A DNA stretch of 64,000 nucleotides from Serilophus lunatus (Eukaryota > Chordata > Aves > Passeriformes > Eurylaimidae): positions 689,735 through 753,734 of the forward strand of contig VXBA01001650.1 of NCBI GenBank assembly GCA_013399895.1. The letters are read 5' to 3'. The notes under the pieces are model-generated. The model did no database searches and was not told the origin of the DNA. It was given only the letters and a program-made list of their open reading frames with translations. Position numbers and translations under genes: made by a program. This document shows positions 48,005 through 60,755 of this stretch, piece by piece; within the stretch, counting starts at the first letter, position 1; each line of letters starts with the position of its first letter.

Positions 48005-48180
48005 TGATCAATAATGCAAATTGATAAATATTATAAATAACGCAGTGATCAAGAATCCAAATTGATCAATAACAGGAAAGCAATGATGAATAACACAATG
48101 ATCAATAATGCAAATAACACAATGACAAATAATACAAATAAAATCATAAATAATAGAAATAATAAATAATACAACAGAGA
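48005..48180. repeat. Degenerate A-rich tandem repeat
   Basis: Irregular repeats of units like GATCAATAATGCAAAT and AATAACACAATGA fill this stretch. They leave a spurious minus-strand open frame rich in Ile. Confidence 0.85.
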
Positions 48181-48526
48181 TACAGCACACCTGGAAAAAG
48201 GATGAATTTGGCCCAACTCTTTAGCCTTAACATTACTAAATTTTACTTCTTTTTTTTTTTTAATTTTTAAAAAATCTGGACATGCTTATTGTAAAATATA
48301 TGTGAAATCATGTTTTTCCCAAATGTTTTTAGCAGCTTAGTCTGGTGGAGGATGGAAATCTGGTTTATTTTCACTCTGAATACTTACAAAAAACAATCCT
48401 TTTTCCTCTTTCCATACTTTTATTCACTTTTCTGTAAATATTTAGCAAGTGTTGGACGTGATGGACTGGATGTTATAATTTTAATACTGAAGAGGTGACA
48501 CAACAAAAATGATGAGTTTTATCAGT

Positions 48527-48585
48527 ACCTTAAGGGGGGGTTGGAATTAGATGATTTTTGAGGTCTCTTCCAACCCAAAAATACG
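48527..48585 (+). repeat. CR1 LINE 3'-terminal remnant
   Basis: TTGGAATTAGATGATTTTTG followed by GGTCTCTTCCAACCCAAAAA matches the CR1 3' end. Confidence 0.8.
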
Positions 48586-50455
48586 TTTCCTGAGCTCTTT
48601 CTTTTCCCTCACAAAGCAGGAGTTCAGTGGTTTGGAGCAGTGGGATTTTCTCCCATTCAAAGCCTGTGACTTCACTGCAAATTAGTCAGGAAAAAATAAA
48701 AACAACAGTTTAAAAATAGCAGCATTTTGTGCATGGGTCTGTCCCTTGTTTTTGTTGGAGCATCTGGGCTCACTTACCCCAAACCCAATTATAACCCTGT
48801 GAACACAGCAGAGCCCTCCAGCTCTGAAGGAGCAGAGGGGGATCCTGCTGGCAGTTTTTAATCTTGATGGTGCTGGGAGGGAGGCTCCACACACTCAGAG
48901 CACCACAGCATCACTCAGAGCCCTGGAAAAACACTTGGGTTGGGGCAGGTTAAAAAATCAACTGTCCAGGGCAGTTGGGGTGAACCTCCATGGCTGGAGT
49001 CTGAATAGATTAGTGGTCAGGCTTCAGGCAGAGCTGCCAGACAGATGAAAAATGGAGTTTATTGCATTATTCTGCAAGTTGTTGTACAAACACTTCCCTA
49101 TTTTTAGCCCGTGTGAATCCCCATGTTCCCTGTGTGCTCCCAGCAGATGCAGTTCCACGGATCATGACAAATTGGGGCCTGCATTTAAAATGCAAAATAT
49201 GGTTTGGCTTGGTTTAGGAGCCTCCTTTCTGCTTTTTTTCCTGCTGTACTTGGCCTCCTTCAGTCACTGTTGATCTTCCTGGTTCAAACCATGGCTGTGA
49301 CGTGGCCCAAATCCTCTTGGGGAGGCAAAGAGCCCACGAGGATGGACATGGAATCCAAGGGCAATGATGGGCAAGGAAGGGGCCACTCTGGTAGGCTGGA
49401 ATAATTCCCTGCCAGAAGATTTCAGGGTTAAATTTGGGATATTGTACATGAAGCTGCTTCTCAGTGACAGGCATGTGGTGATTTTATGCCTGAGAGGAAG
49501 GTCCTGAAGGACTAAAAACTGGATATTTGTGTGCAACTGCTTGGAGGCATCAGGAAGGGAGGGTGGATGATGTCCCCTCCTGTCTGTGCCACTGGGACGT
49601 GACCATGGCCAAGAGAATTCTTTTTTTTGAGGCTTCCTCCTCATATGACCCTTCTCTTGCCTCTGAGGATGGTAAAACCTGGGCAATCATTTCATTCTGG
49701 GACGTGCTTGATGCCTGAAAATCCTGCCCTGTTTCTGGGGCAAGGCAGGACCCTCAGAACTTACAGTGAACTCACTTTTCCAAGGAATTAGCTTTGCAAT
49801 GAGGAGTTACTCTACCTGGAGCTGCGACACCTCCTTAAAGTGGGCAGGGAACAAGGGATGAAGCTGCATCCTGCCCCTGCACAGGCACAGCTGGAAGAAC
49901 TAATAAATATTCTTGGGCTGAAAGAGTTGCTCCTCATCGGGCAGCACAGAGCAGGAGCCAGGTGCTGGCTCTGCAGGATGGAAGGTCCTTTCCTCCCTCT
50001 CCTTTTCCCTCTTCTCCTTCTTCTCCTTTGCAGGGAGGAACAATTCCCAGCCAGGAATACAAGCAGTCTCCAGCTGAGGGAAGGTGCAGTGTGAACTCAG
50101 CCTGGCTGTGGGTGCTATCCCTTTATCCCTTGTGGAGGATCATCTCCAGCTACAAACACCTCCCATCTTTTCCAAGGAAAACCCAGCTGTGGATTTTCCC
50201 TCCTCTGGATGTGACACTTCTCTGTGAGCTCTGGTCCGTGGCCTCTGCTTGCAGAAGGTGCCCCAGGCACGGTGTGCTCCAAACCAGGTGCCTGCTGTGG
50301 GGAAGGGCAGCTCCTCACCTGGAGGGGGGACAATAATGGACATTTTTAACTCAGTTTATCAAGTACTTGTAGAAAAACGACCCAGTTTAGGCGCTGGCAT
50401 TCCAGGTGGAATTCCTGGCCTCTCCAAGTGCTGCAGAAGGTGGCTGCTGAAGAAG

Positions 50456-50702
50456 CTTCTCCTCCTCCTCCTTCTTCTCCTTCTCTCTTTTTCCTTGTTC
50501 TTTTCCTCCCTTTTTTTCTCCTTCTGCTTTTCTCCCTCTCCATTTTTCCTTCTCCTTTTCTCCTTCTTTCCTTTTCCTTGTTGTATTTCTCCATCTTTTT
50601 GTCCTTTTCCTTTTTCTCCTTCTCCTTTTTCTCCCTTTCCTTTTCTCTTCCTCCTGCTTTTCTCCTTTTCTCCTCTTCTCCTCCTCCTCCCTTCTCCCCT
50701 AG
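50456..50702. repeat. Polypyrimidine tract
   Basis: Nearly 250 bases of C and T with only a few purines, built from CTCCTTTTC-like pieces without a strict period. It explains the long open frames on both strands at 50249-51007. Confidence 0.95.
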
Positions 50703-50816
50703 ATGGCCCTGTTGGCCCTGCCTGGGACTCTCCACTGCTCCCGGCAGGAGGGAGGGATCCTGCCTGCTCTCAGGAGCTGCCAAAAGCTTTAATCCTGCTT
50801 CCAACAGCCTCTGGAA

Positions 50817-51025
50817 TTACGGAATCACAGAATTGTTTAGGCAGGAAAAGCCCTTTTAGATCTCTGCGTCCATCCCCCAGCCCTGCCCCATGTCCCCAAG
50901 TGCCACATCCACAGGGCTTTAAATCCCTCCAGGGCTGGGGATCCTCCCTGCCCTGGGCAGCTGGGCCAGGGCTGGACAAACCTTTTGGGGAAGGAAATTT
51001 TCCCTGATATCCTAATATTCCCTAA
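50817..51025 (-). repeat. CR1 LINE 3'-end fragment
   Basis: The terminus TTACGGAATCACAGAATTG is followed by CCCAAGTGCCACATCCACAG and GGGGAAGGAAATTTTCCCTG, the subfamily seen at 22838 and 38503. Confidence 0.9.
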
Positions 51026-51169
51026 AATCACGTGTAGTCTCACCTGAGAAGGCGAAGCCCCTTCAACTGACTTTGACACCTCGCCTTAAAGACAGGCTTA
51101 AAAACAGTTCAGAAGGAGCCAGCAAGGACAGGACACTGTTTGCAGGGAGATCAGTCTCGGGGTCAAACG

Positions 51170-51525
51170 AGACAATCACTGTTTGTTACTCCCGGCAGCA
51201 ACTTCCACTGCAGAGTGTCCGCAACCCCCGCGCACGTTCATGAGCTGCTCACAACAAACATCTCCCCCTCTCCCCAATTCCGCTTTCCCCTAACACACGG
51301 GATGACCTCTCTCCGGGCTGGGGCGACTTCAAAGTGCTGCCTTGGCTCAGCAGAAACTCCCGATGGCAGGGGATGGCTGCAGGGCTCCGGGGCTCCCTCG
51401 CTGGGGGGATCCTGCGCTCCGACATCCCCCGAGGAGCCGGATCAAAGGCATCCAGCGAGCGACGACGTGGCCGCCCCAGCCGAGGAGGGAGTGGAAAGAT
51501 CCCTTTTATCTCGAGCGCACTGTAA
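51170..51525. other. CpG-dense intergenic patch
   Basis: By eye about 25 CpG occur in roughly 340 bases, with blocks such as CCGCAACCCCCGCGCACG and CAGCGAGCGACGACGTGG. It is not part of a recognised repeat. It could be an unmethylated distal element or the promoter of an unannotated transcript. No coding exon was recognised. Confidence 0.5.
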
Positions 51526-51860
51526 AATATGTTAATAATTTAGAGCATCCAAGGACAAAAAGAGAGCACTTGAAAGGGAGGTGAGAGAACGGCCCAAGTT
51601 TACGAGGGTTGTTTGCAGAGCTGTTAAATCAAACAAATCTTTCATTTGGCTCTGAGCATAAGAAAGAGGTGTGAAGCAATTCTTAATTAGATTGATGCCC
51701 AAGGCAAAGTGCTTTGTGCTGAAGTTGGGCTGCCCGGCTCTTTTGTGGTTGGGTTTCTCTTCCTTTAGTTATTTTTCTTAAATGGAAAATAAAAAAGGAA
51801 CGATCTCCAAATCTCGAGGCAGAGTCCCTTGTTTGGTCGGTGTGAACAGCCCTAAAAGCT
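51526..51860. promoter_or_regulatory. Possible conserved noncoding element beside a CpG patch
   Basis: This repeat-free, AT-leaning stretch contains AAATATGTTAATAATTTAG, AAACAAATCTTTCATTTGG, TTCTTAATTAGATTGATG and GGCAAAGTGCTTTGTGC. It follows the CpG-dense patch directly, a layout common for developmental enhancers. This is inference. Confidence 0.28.
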
Positions 51861-52714
51861 GCAAGATTTGCCTTGAAGCGAAGCCCAGGCTGGGGGGGAC
51901 TCTGTGCCTCCCTCCCCTCTGCTGTTAAGGTGGAGCTCCATCCTTGTGCCAGGGAGTTTGGGGTCTCCCGACGCAGCTCCAGGCTGGCCAGCAATGTTCC
52001 CCCAAAGCTCTGCAGAAGCCACGCGGCCTTTTGATGGAACCTCTCAAGTTCTGGGGGTCGTGTGTTTTGTTTTGTCCCCCTGAGAGCACCATTCGCTGTT
52101 CTCCTGACAGGAACATCCCCGTGATAACCCACGAGGGATCCCGAACCGCCTTTTCCTGTCCCCACCCACCCAAACCCCTTCCACAGGTGTGTCCCTTCTG
52201 CAGGAGAAGGGCCAGAACCTTTCAACCCGCCCAGTTTAGCGGCTCCAAGCACAGAAGGCAGGAGGTTTTTCCCTCTGCAGAGCTTGCTGTTGATGGAAAT
52301 ACCCTTTTTTTTTTGATGTGATGGCTGAGTTAGGAACGACTTTACACCTTCTTTAGCTTTTGCCTGTGTTTAATCACCCCCTGGATGGTGAGAAAGCTGC
52401 TTCTCCAATGTATTCGAGTGCAGCGCTTTGAACAACCTGCCTGCCCACATTTCTCATGAGCAATGAAGAAGTGATCCCAGCAAACAGACTACAAATTCAC
52501 TGCATTATTTATCAAAAAATGTACTACTACAGATACATGGCCTTGAGTAGAACGGGGAGAGGGTGAGGGACCAACCCAAGCTGCTCCTGGCTGGGCAGAG
52601 GAGCCTCCCAGATCCCAGGCCTTTGAAAGCTTTCCAGCTATTATCCCATCCCTGTTGGATGCTGTGACTGATGATTTCCATGTGTCTGCAGAGCAAGGAC
52701 AGCTGTGATTTGAA

Positions 52715-52990
52715 ATGATGGAGCATTAATTGTTAAATTACATCAACGAGCCCAGGAAATGCCTGTTAGTGCCACATTAAAGCCCTGTTAATTTACCGAG
52801 ATTAATTGCACCAGGACTACCAAATGAATTATTGATTGGGTTCTCATCCCCCCCAACAGCTGCCTGTTGTTACTGCTCAGGGTGGTTTGTGATAGCTGTT
52901 ACCCTTGTCATTGGCTAAAGCTCTGTGATGAATCATAATCTACATTCCCACAAGGAACAGATGCCAATTTTCCTGCTCTCCGTGGTCAAA
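52715..52990. promoter_or_regulatory. Possible conserved noncoding element with homeodomain-type sites
   Basis: The stretch carries several TTAATTG or ATTAATT-type sites (GCATTAATTGTTAAATTAC, GAGATTAATTGCACC, GAATTATTGATTGGG) and a CATTGGCTAAAG CCAAT-like box, with no repeat. Function is inferred from motif clustering only. Confidence 0.3.
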
Positions 52991-53101
52991 TGAGGAGATA
53001 TTAAAGTTTAGGGTAGACATGGAGCAAATAATGGAGTAGTGTTAAAGGGTTGAGTAGTTAAGCTGTCCTGAAGTACAGCCAGGTGAGGGGACCTATTCAA
53101 C

Positions 53102-53265
53102 CACAGAATCAGGGAATGGTTTGGGTTGGAAGGACCTTAAAGGTCATATAATTTCAGCCTCCAGTGGGCAGGGACAGCTTGCTCTACCCCAGGTTGCTCA
53201 GAGCTCCAGCCAACCTGGCACTGAACACCTCCAGGAATGGGGTAACCACAAGTTTCCCGGGCAAA
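53102..53265 (-). repeat. CR1 LINE 3'-end fragment
   Basis: The terminus CACAGAATCAGGGAATGG is followed by GGACCTTAAAGGTCATATAA, GGGCAGGGACAGCTTGC and GTTGCTCAGAGCTCCAGCC. Confidence 0.9.
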
Positions 53266-55251
53266 TTTGGGAGAGGAAAGGCTCTGCATGTTGAGCTCAG
53301 CTTTAATTTTGATTACACCTACCTTGAGTTCAATGCTCTGCAGTGTGGGTCAAGTCTACACAGTGAAGCATTTCTGGGGATATTCTGACGTGGAGTTTGT
53401 CTGGCTTGCACCGTTCTTTGTCTCTGGAATGAGCTGCAAGAGCTTCTCTTCCCACTCTACTGGTTGACAAGTTAAACCTCGTGCCCAGCTCGGAGTGGGC
53501 ACAACAATGTTCTCTCCCCACCTCAGAGGCACAAAAGGCACCACCACATCCTTCCTTTTGGTCTGCAGGTTAATGCTAACCCAAATGTCCTATTCCTGGT
53601 GCTTCTTGCGTGGCCCTCGCTTCCTCTGGGCTCCTCTTTTGGGATGTTGGTGAAGGACCTTTGTTCCAAACACTATAGGAACGACTGGGAGAGATGTGAT
53701 ATGTGGGGCTGTAAAGGCCTGAGAGGGTATGACTAATTGCAGTGACAGGGCAGAGCTGGTGGATTCATTGCAGAGAAATTAAACAGCACATTCCAGCCCA
53801 CTGTCTGATCAGCTGTCGGCACAAACAATGGGAAAGAAAGGCCAGGCCTGGGAGACAACACCCGGATCCCAAGCAGCCATTCAGCCTGGGAATTGCAGCA
53901 GGACAGGCCAAGCTGCCAGAATGGCCACTGGTGACTAAGTAGTGAAATAAAGAGAAAAATGCAGGAGTGGGGACAAGGAGAAGCATCTCCTCAGGGCAGG
54001 TATTCCTTGGGCCTTGCTGGGTCCAGCGTGATTCAGCCTTGCCCACCATTCTGAATTCAGGGGGAGGAAAACTATTAATTCCTGTAAGGCTCAAATTCAA
54101 GGGAAAGCTGAGAATTCCAGTGGCTACACGCAGGAAAAGAGTGCTAAGGAAAATATCAACTCCAAGGCTGGGGCCAAAGAAGGGAATTAATTTATGGTCA
54201 CTGGAAAAATAGAATCCATTACCTAAATCCTGCAGGAATGGACTGTGCCAGTGATGGCCCCAGTCCCCAAACTGTCAGGGTAAAACCCAGAGCAACAGTA
54301 ATTACCTTAAGTACTGAAAGATGCCACTTCAGCTTAGCCCAAAAGGTTGGTAAATCTGGGATAAATTCAGTGAGGTTTCTGTCAGGATGGTGAGGGATCA
54401 CCTTACTCCAGTTAGGAGAGAAATGGAATAATATCATCCTGCCCAGGAGCACTCAGGTCCTTGAGGGCTCTTAGTTGTAAATCACCTCCATCCCCACAGG
54501 CTCCATGTCTTTTCTCCCCATTCTCTGCTTCTGCTCTGGCTTGGATTAAGAGTCAGGAAAAGATCCACTAGGCAAAAACCCAAAGGTTTTATAATCCCAA
54601 AGCTCCTGATACAAAAATTCCTGACAACAGGCAACGCTCCCACCACACCAGGGAGTAACAGGGGTGGGGACTTGATAACACTCCTGAAATCTTTGCAAGC
54701 TCCCTCTCCATAGCCATGAATTCAGAAACTAAGCAAGGTCAAGGATGCTGGAAGGGAACTGCTGGTTCTCCAGGAGACACTGGGAAAAGAGCTCAGGATG
54801 ATGGGCTGGGTGGAAGGTTGGGGCCATGGGCATAAACCTGTTACAAACTCTCTGTTATCCTGCTGCTGCTCACAGTACAGCCTGATTTTATGAAGCATTT
54901 CACTCCAGGATTTTTGAGTCGCTTTCAAAATTTGACTTGTTAATTCAGTGGGTTTGACTTCCCATGACAGCTTAATTTGTTAAGGAAGCAAACCTCAGTC
55001 TCCCAGCAACTTTTCCTTTCCTGTGTAAGGCTAAAAAAATAGGAGGAAATGAAATATTTAAACCTTTCTGTCTCTTTGCTGTGCAATGACACCGACACAT
55101 GCAAACCCAGACTCTACCCAACGGCAGGTATTTTAAAAATACCTTTATTTTGCATTAACCAGATGCTAATTGATGTCTGCATTACTTGATGGAGCAGTGC
55201 CAGCTCTGACCCTGTTTTGGGAGGTGCACCTTTGTCTCTCAAGGGGAGACA

Positions 55252-55345
55252 GAACCCCTGAGTGGTTTGGATTGGAAGGGACATCAAAGATCACTTAGAT
55301 CCAACCCTCCTGCCACACCTCCCTGTGCTCAAACACAAATGCCAA
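55252..55345 (-). repeat. CR1 LINE 3'-terminal fragment
   Basis: GAGTGGTTTGGATTGGAAGG followed by CATCAAAGATCACTTAGATC and CCAACCCTCCTGCC matches the CR1 end in reverse. Confidence 0.82.
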
Positions 55346-55666
55346 AGCACAGCCCTTCTCCTCCTGCAAGCAGCAGCTGAACTCCAGCTGCATTCAGTGA
55401 GAGCCAGATGTGCCCACAGCTGGAAGTGGGCAGGTTCTCCTGGTCCACCCTGCACTTGGCTGCTGCAGGGCAGGGGGAGTGTCCTGGAAGCTGATCAGCA
55501 GGGCTTCCAGGGCTGGATTCTGTCCTTCCTGCCCCTCTGCAGCAGCCCTTGGCACCACTGGCATGCTCACCCAGCATTCCCAAAACTGCCACAGCTGGAT
55601 GCTGATTCCCCTCAGGAAGGAGAGGCTCTTACTTCACTTGATGCCTCTAATTGTCATTATCAGAGG

Positions 55667-55910
55667 CACAGAGTCCCGGAATGGTTTGGGTTGAAAGGAA
55701 CCTTTTAAAGTTCCTCCAGTGCCACCCCTGCCCTGGGCAGGGACACCTCCCACTGTCCCAGGGGGCTCCAGCCTGGCCTTGGGCACTCCCAGGGATCCAG
55801 GGGCAGCCACAGCTTCTCTGGGAATTCCAGCCCAGCCCCTCCCCACCCTCCCAGCCAGGAATCCCTTCCCACTATCCCATCTCTCCCTGCCCTCTGGCAA
55901 TTCAGATATC
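55667..55910 (-). repeat. CR1 LINE 3'-end fragment, GC-rich low-divergence type
   Basis: The fragment runs from CACAGAGTCCCGGAATGGTT through GGGCAGGGACACCTCCCACT and GGGATCCAGGGGCAGCCAC to CCAGCCAGGAATCCCTTCCC. It is nearly identical to the copy at 34771 over the central 140 bases. Confidence 0.94.
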
Positions 55911-56994
55911 CTTGGTTTTGATCAAGTTGCCGTGGCCGCCTTCATCTCTTGATGAAAACCTCCTGCTGCAGCTCTCCCTTCCCTCCATCCCAAACCAGGA
56001 ATTTCCCCTGGTTTCCATCTGTCTGGGACCCAAAGGAAACCCTCTGTCATGGGCTGCTGCCTGTCATTCCAGAGATCCCCCAGATTTATCCAGCTCCACC
56101 TTCCATTCAAAGAGCTGAGGGAGTTTTTTGTTTGGGGAAGAGATTTATAATGTCCTGTGAAATCTGGGATGTGAACTTTGGGTTGTCATCTAAGGGAAGT
56201 GCAGGGAGCTGGGAATCTCCCATCCACCTTGTCCCAGCTAACACTATTTAGTACTAGGCTTAATTAGTTACTCAGACTAATTATAAAGCTACATGTGGAG
56301 AAATCCAGATAGAATTTTATACATTTTTATTGTCTTTTATTTTTAATTGCAGATTAGTTTTTTTTAAATTTAGAAATTCTATTTAATGATAATTTAAAAT
56401 TATTACTTAAACACTATTTAATTCTGAGAGTGAGGTAGCTCTTTTGTAGCTGTATTTCCTAATTATGCAGGACCTGACTTGTACAGTTTTTCTCACTTGC
56501 AAATTTGTTGGTTGTGATAAATATTCAAGTATGACAAAAACAATTTCCTGTGAACTCATGTGAAGGTAGATTAGATTAAATTGGCCCAAGTCAGATCTAT
56601 CAATTTTCTCTTTTTTTAGCATTTCACCAAGAGCAAATACTCAAAATATTTTAATTTTTTTTTTAAGTTTCTCTCTCTGATCCCTTGCATTTCCTGAATA
56701 GGTCTGTATGCCTGAAAAATGAAGAGTATTTGTGACTTTTTTCAAAAGAAATGCAGATAAACACACTTTAATGAAGACACTCCTGTATTTTGGGATGAGC
56801 TGCTCACTCCTTCAGGTCATATTCCACATATGCAGAGATATTAAAACATAATCTGGGGGGACTTTGAGGCTCCTGGAGCTCAGGATTGTCCAGGGATTAC
56901 CAACAGCATTGTCTGTTCCTGACAGCCTTGTCTGGGTAAATGATATTAGGCACTAAGAGGGGAAAAAAGTATAAAATGAAAACCTGTGATTATG

Positions 56995-57400
56995 CCTTTC
57001 ATCTGTGAAGGAGTTTAAATAGTATCATTCCAGCCTGAATATGTAATTTGCCATTAAAATCTCATAACTGGATTAACCCATCATTCACAGACCCTGCAAG
57101 AATCATTTTAAAGGAAGTTATTTCTATGGAGCAGCCAAGACACTGAGCTTTTTACAGGAGCTGATGGGCCTGGAGAATGATTTATGCCAAATGGAAACAA
57201 TTCCTCCTAATTGCAGGGAGTGCTTAATATTCCATCTCCGCCCCCACGAACAGGAAACTGTCTGGGTTTCAATTTCTGGTTAATTTGTAATAATCATGTA
57301 TTAAATCTTTCATGTGCTGGGTTGCACGCTCTGGAATACAATGAAGCCTTTTCCCTTGGGAGTCTCCTTCCAAACCTCCTTCACCCCTCACTGTCAGTAG
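56995..57400. promoter_or_regulatory. Possible conserved noncoding element
   Basis: This repeat-free stretch contains TATGTAATTTGCCATTAAAA, TGGATTAACCCATCATTCAC, CCTCCTAATTGCAGGG and GGTTAATTTGTAATAATC. It reads like non-coding DNA under constraint, but conservation is untested. Confidence 0.25.
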
Positions 57401-60400
57401 CCTGATTGCCTTTCCTCACATCATGTGCCTCTAATCAATCAGGCTGTAGCCAGAAGTTAATCCAGCTACGTTTGGAAGCAAAATCCCTGCATTCCCATCT
57501 CCAGCAGGGCGAGAATTCCTGAATATTCAGGAGGGGAAAACGCTTTCTTTGTGTCCTGAGCTGGGAAGTGGCAACAGGTAGAGCAGGGCAGTGGGGGCTG
57601 TTGCTCACAGCATCCTTTTCCAGCAGGATTTGGGTGTTATGTTGGAGCAGGAGGGGCTGGATGTGGAGCAGAACGTGCCTGATGTGCCTCCAGGCTCCCA
57701 CTTCCAAGCATAACTGGGAGATGTGGCTCTGGGAAGACACAGCCCACAGATCAGTTGAGATCTATTCTGGAATTTGCCTGGAAATTGGTTTGCTTCCCAG
57801 TGCCACGTTCATTTTCTGAAGCTTCAGGATCTTGGCTTGAGCTCTGACTAAAATCCCACACCTTTAATTTCGTGGGATGGCCTGGAATCAGGACTCTGTC
57901 CTGACATTGCCCAAATTCCCCAGTGGAATTGCAACCTGAAATGCTGCCAGAGGGCCCAAGAGGACCAGGAACTGATTTTGGATGCTGTGGGAATGTAAAT
58001 AGTCAGAAACATCCGAGCTGCAAATGCACAGTTTGGGTTCCTCATTAGGGGCAAAAGAAACACAGGCTGGCAGTGAAGTCTGTGGGTTTGTCTTAATTTT
58101 AAAAAGTGGAGGAAGAAAGCAAAGTGCCAAGATTGTTTCAATGAGATCTGGACGTTCAAAGGCCTGGGAGCTCTGCAGAGAGAAGTAAGTCTGACATTAA
58201 CAGGCTTCCTGCACAGGGACACCCCGGGGATGTCCCTGCAGCTCTAAATAAGACTCTGGATGGTTATTCCAAGCAGAGTAAGTCTGGAAAAATCCACTCG
58301 AAGTGTTTTGTGAGAAACCAAATTCCTTCCGACCTACCCATGGAGTGGGACTGACTCCTTTAAAAATGAGGATTCCCCAGTGAAAGGGTTAATGTGGGAG
58401 GGAGATGAGCAGGGCTGGTTTGGGGTGCAAAAGTTCAGGGGAGGGTTTGACCAAACAACAAATCCTTTGTCCTCAGGTAGCAGGAACCCAAGGAAGGCTT
58501 GTCAGGCTGCTCAGCTCCTCCAGCACCTGCAGGTTATCCCAGTCTGAGGGGAGGATCCATGGAATGCAGGACAGGGCTTGCATTTTACCCTTTTCCTCAT
58601 AGCTGCTGATAACATCCTGATCACATGGACAAGCTGCTGGGAAATCAAACAAACCATCCACAGAGCTGAGGGATTTATTTGGGTGACATTTGGGAAGAAA
58701 AAGGGCAATTCTGCACCAGTATCAATTGATGAATGACTGTGGTAGAGCCCAGCAGAAAACAAGCAGAGTGTGCTGGCCCACTGCAAAGAGCAAATATGTC
58801 AAATCTCTCCTACACCTTCATTTTTCTAGGCCACAGAAATACAGCCTGGAATCTTAAAGGTCATTCCTGAATCTCCCCAGGAAAAGCCAGACATGGAGAA
58901 TGTACTTGGCCACAGTCAGAGAAGTGAATTGGCTTTATCAGTGAATTCTCTGTGAGCCCAAAGACACCAAGAAGATCTGTATTATTTATAATCCCCTGTG
59001 GAATCTAACTAGGCTAAGAAATATTTTCCTCTAATCTTTCAATTCTTCCCTAGAAAGACACTTCCCAGACATTTAAGCAGATTTGGGGGATGACAGCTAG
59101 CTGCCATCCAGGAGTCACTGCAAATTTTGAAGCACTGCTTGATCTTAGAAAATATCAGAAGGAGCTGTTTAAAATCCAGTAAATCTTCCTGCTTTCTCTT
59201 GGATTAATGAAATATCTGGAAAAATGGCTTTGCAGCCCTTGCTGTGCTGGCAGGCAGGCTCTGGCTGCACAGCCCTTTCCCTGTGGCTTTCCAAAGCTTT
59301 CTCCAGGCTATCCCATCACCCCAAAACCTCCTGCCTCCCAGCAGAGGGATAGGGTTGGAGCAGGATATGTTTTATCCTGGCATTGCACAGGAATTAACAA
59401 GAGCAAGTCAGGGAGAAGCCTTATGAGAAGAGCATGAGATGCAGCTGAATCAGAGCTCCACATACACACTGGAATTTGCCAGGAATCTGGGGGAATGTTT
59501 CCCTCCAAGCAAAGAAATTCTGGAAGAGAATGGCTTGCAGAACATCAGGAACAAAACACCTGGGAGTCTTGCATCTTTTATAGCTCCAAGCAACTCCAGA
59601 GACAGGGAAGTGATGCATGTGCAATATTGATTACGTGGGACATGGGGCCTCATCTGTCATGCCTGAATCCAGGAGGAATCCCCCAGGACTCATGATAAAG
59701 TGGTCCTTTTCTCATCCCCTCTCTTTGTTGTTGCCCTGGTGGCTTTTCCAGCCATGGGATCCAGGCTGTGTCCATCTGTTACCACTCCTTCCAAAGGCTC
59801 AGCCCTGGGTTGTCCCTGGGAAGGGCAAAGCTGAGCAGGAGTCAGAAATCCAGCTGTTATCAGCAGGCAGGAGCCACAATGAATGAAAACTTAACTTCTC
59901 CCAGCTGCTCTGTCATTCTTTCCTGCTTCCCCATCTCCTGTCCTTTGTATTCATCCCTCCTTTCATCCTGCTGCTGTTTGAGGTGGTGCCTCTGGCCAGG
60001 AGAGCTGGGCTCTCCCAGTTTGCATAATGGATGTTGACAGGGAGCTGAACACCAAAGGCTCTGGGATTCAGCCCAGAGCCATGGCCAGGGCTGGAAGTTT
60101 AATGGTTCAAAGACATCAAGACAGCCCCTGCACAAGGGGAGCATCTGGAAGAAATAATAATCTGAGGTTTAGGCAGCTGGTTGGTGTGTTTTGAGCAGGT
60201 TGCACAGAGCAGGAGCTCTATAATGGTGAAATTTGCCTTTAATTTTGGGCTGCTCTTGTGGAGGTCGGGGTAAAAGTTTAGTAGCCAAAGGACCTCCTCA
60301 AAAACCTGCTGTCAGGCTTTAGCTCCTCATGAGACTTTAGCAGGAAAGTCTGGAATCAGAGCCAATCCTATTATTGTGTTGATTTATGTTTTTCCATAAC

Positions 60401-60540
60401 ATGCAGGAGCAGTTGCTGGAACAAAGGGTGGTGTTTATAAATGGTGGAAATGAAATTATAGAGAGATGCATATGCAGCTAAGCATGTAATACATGGGGTT
60501 TGCATTAATATATTAGAGACCAGTGTGTTTAAATATATTT

Positions 60541-60755
60541 CTAGGCAGAAGTTCTTGGCTGTGGGGGTGGGCAGGCCCTGGCACAGGGTGCCCAGAGGAG
60601 CTGTGGCTGCCCCTGGATCCCTGGGAGTGTCCAAGGCCAGGCTGGAGCCCCCTGGGACAGTGGGAGGTGTCCCTGCCCAGGGCAGAGATTTGGAATAAGA
60701 TGGGCTCTGAAGTCCCTTCCAACCCAAACCAGTCTGTACTTCTGTGATTTTTGAG
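60541..60755 (+). repeat. CR1 LINE 3'-end fragment with terminus
   Basis: The fragment contains GGCACAGGGTGCCCAGAGGA, GGCTGCCCCTGGATCCCTGG and CCCTTCCAACCCAAACCAGT, and ends TACTTCTGTGATTTTTGAG. Confidence 0.94.

Noticed and set aside
50249..51007. 252-codon Phe/Ser/Leu-rich frame and its purine-strand counterpart
   Set aside because: The polypyrimidine tract creates them. The hydrophobic look is not evidence of a membrane protein.
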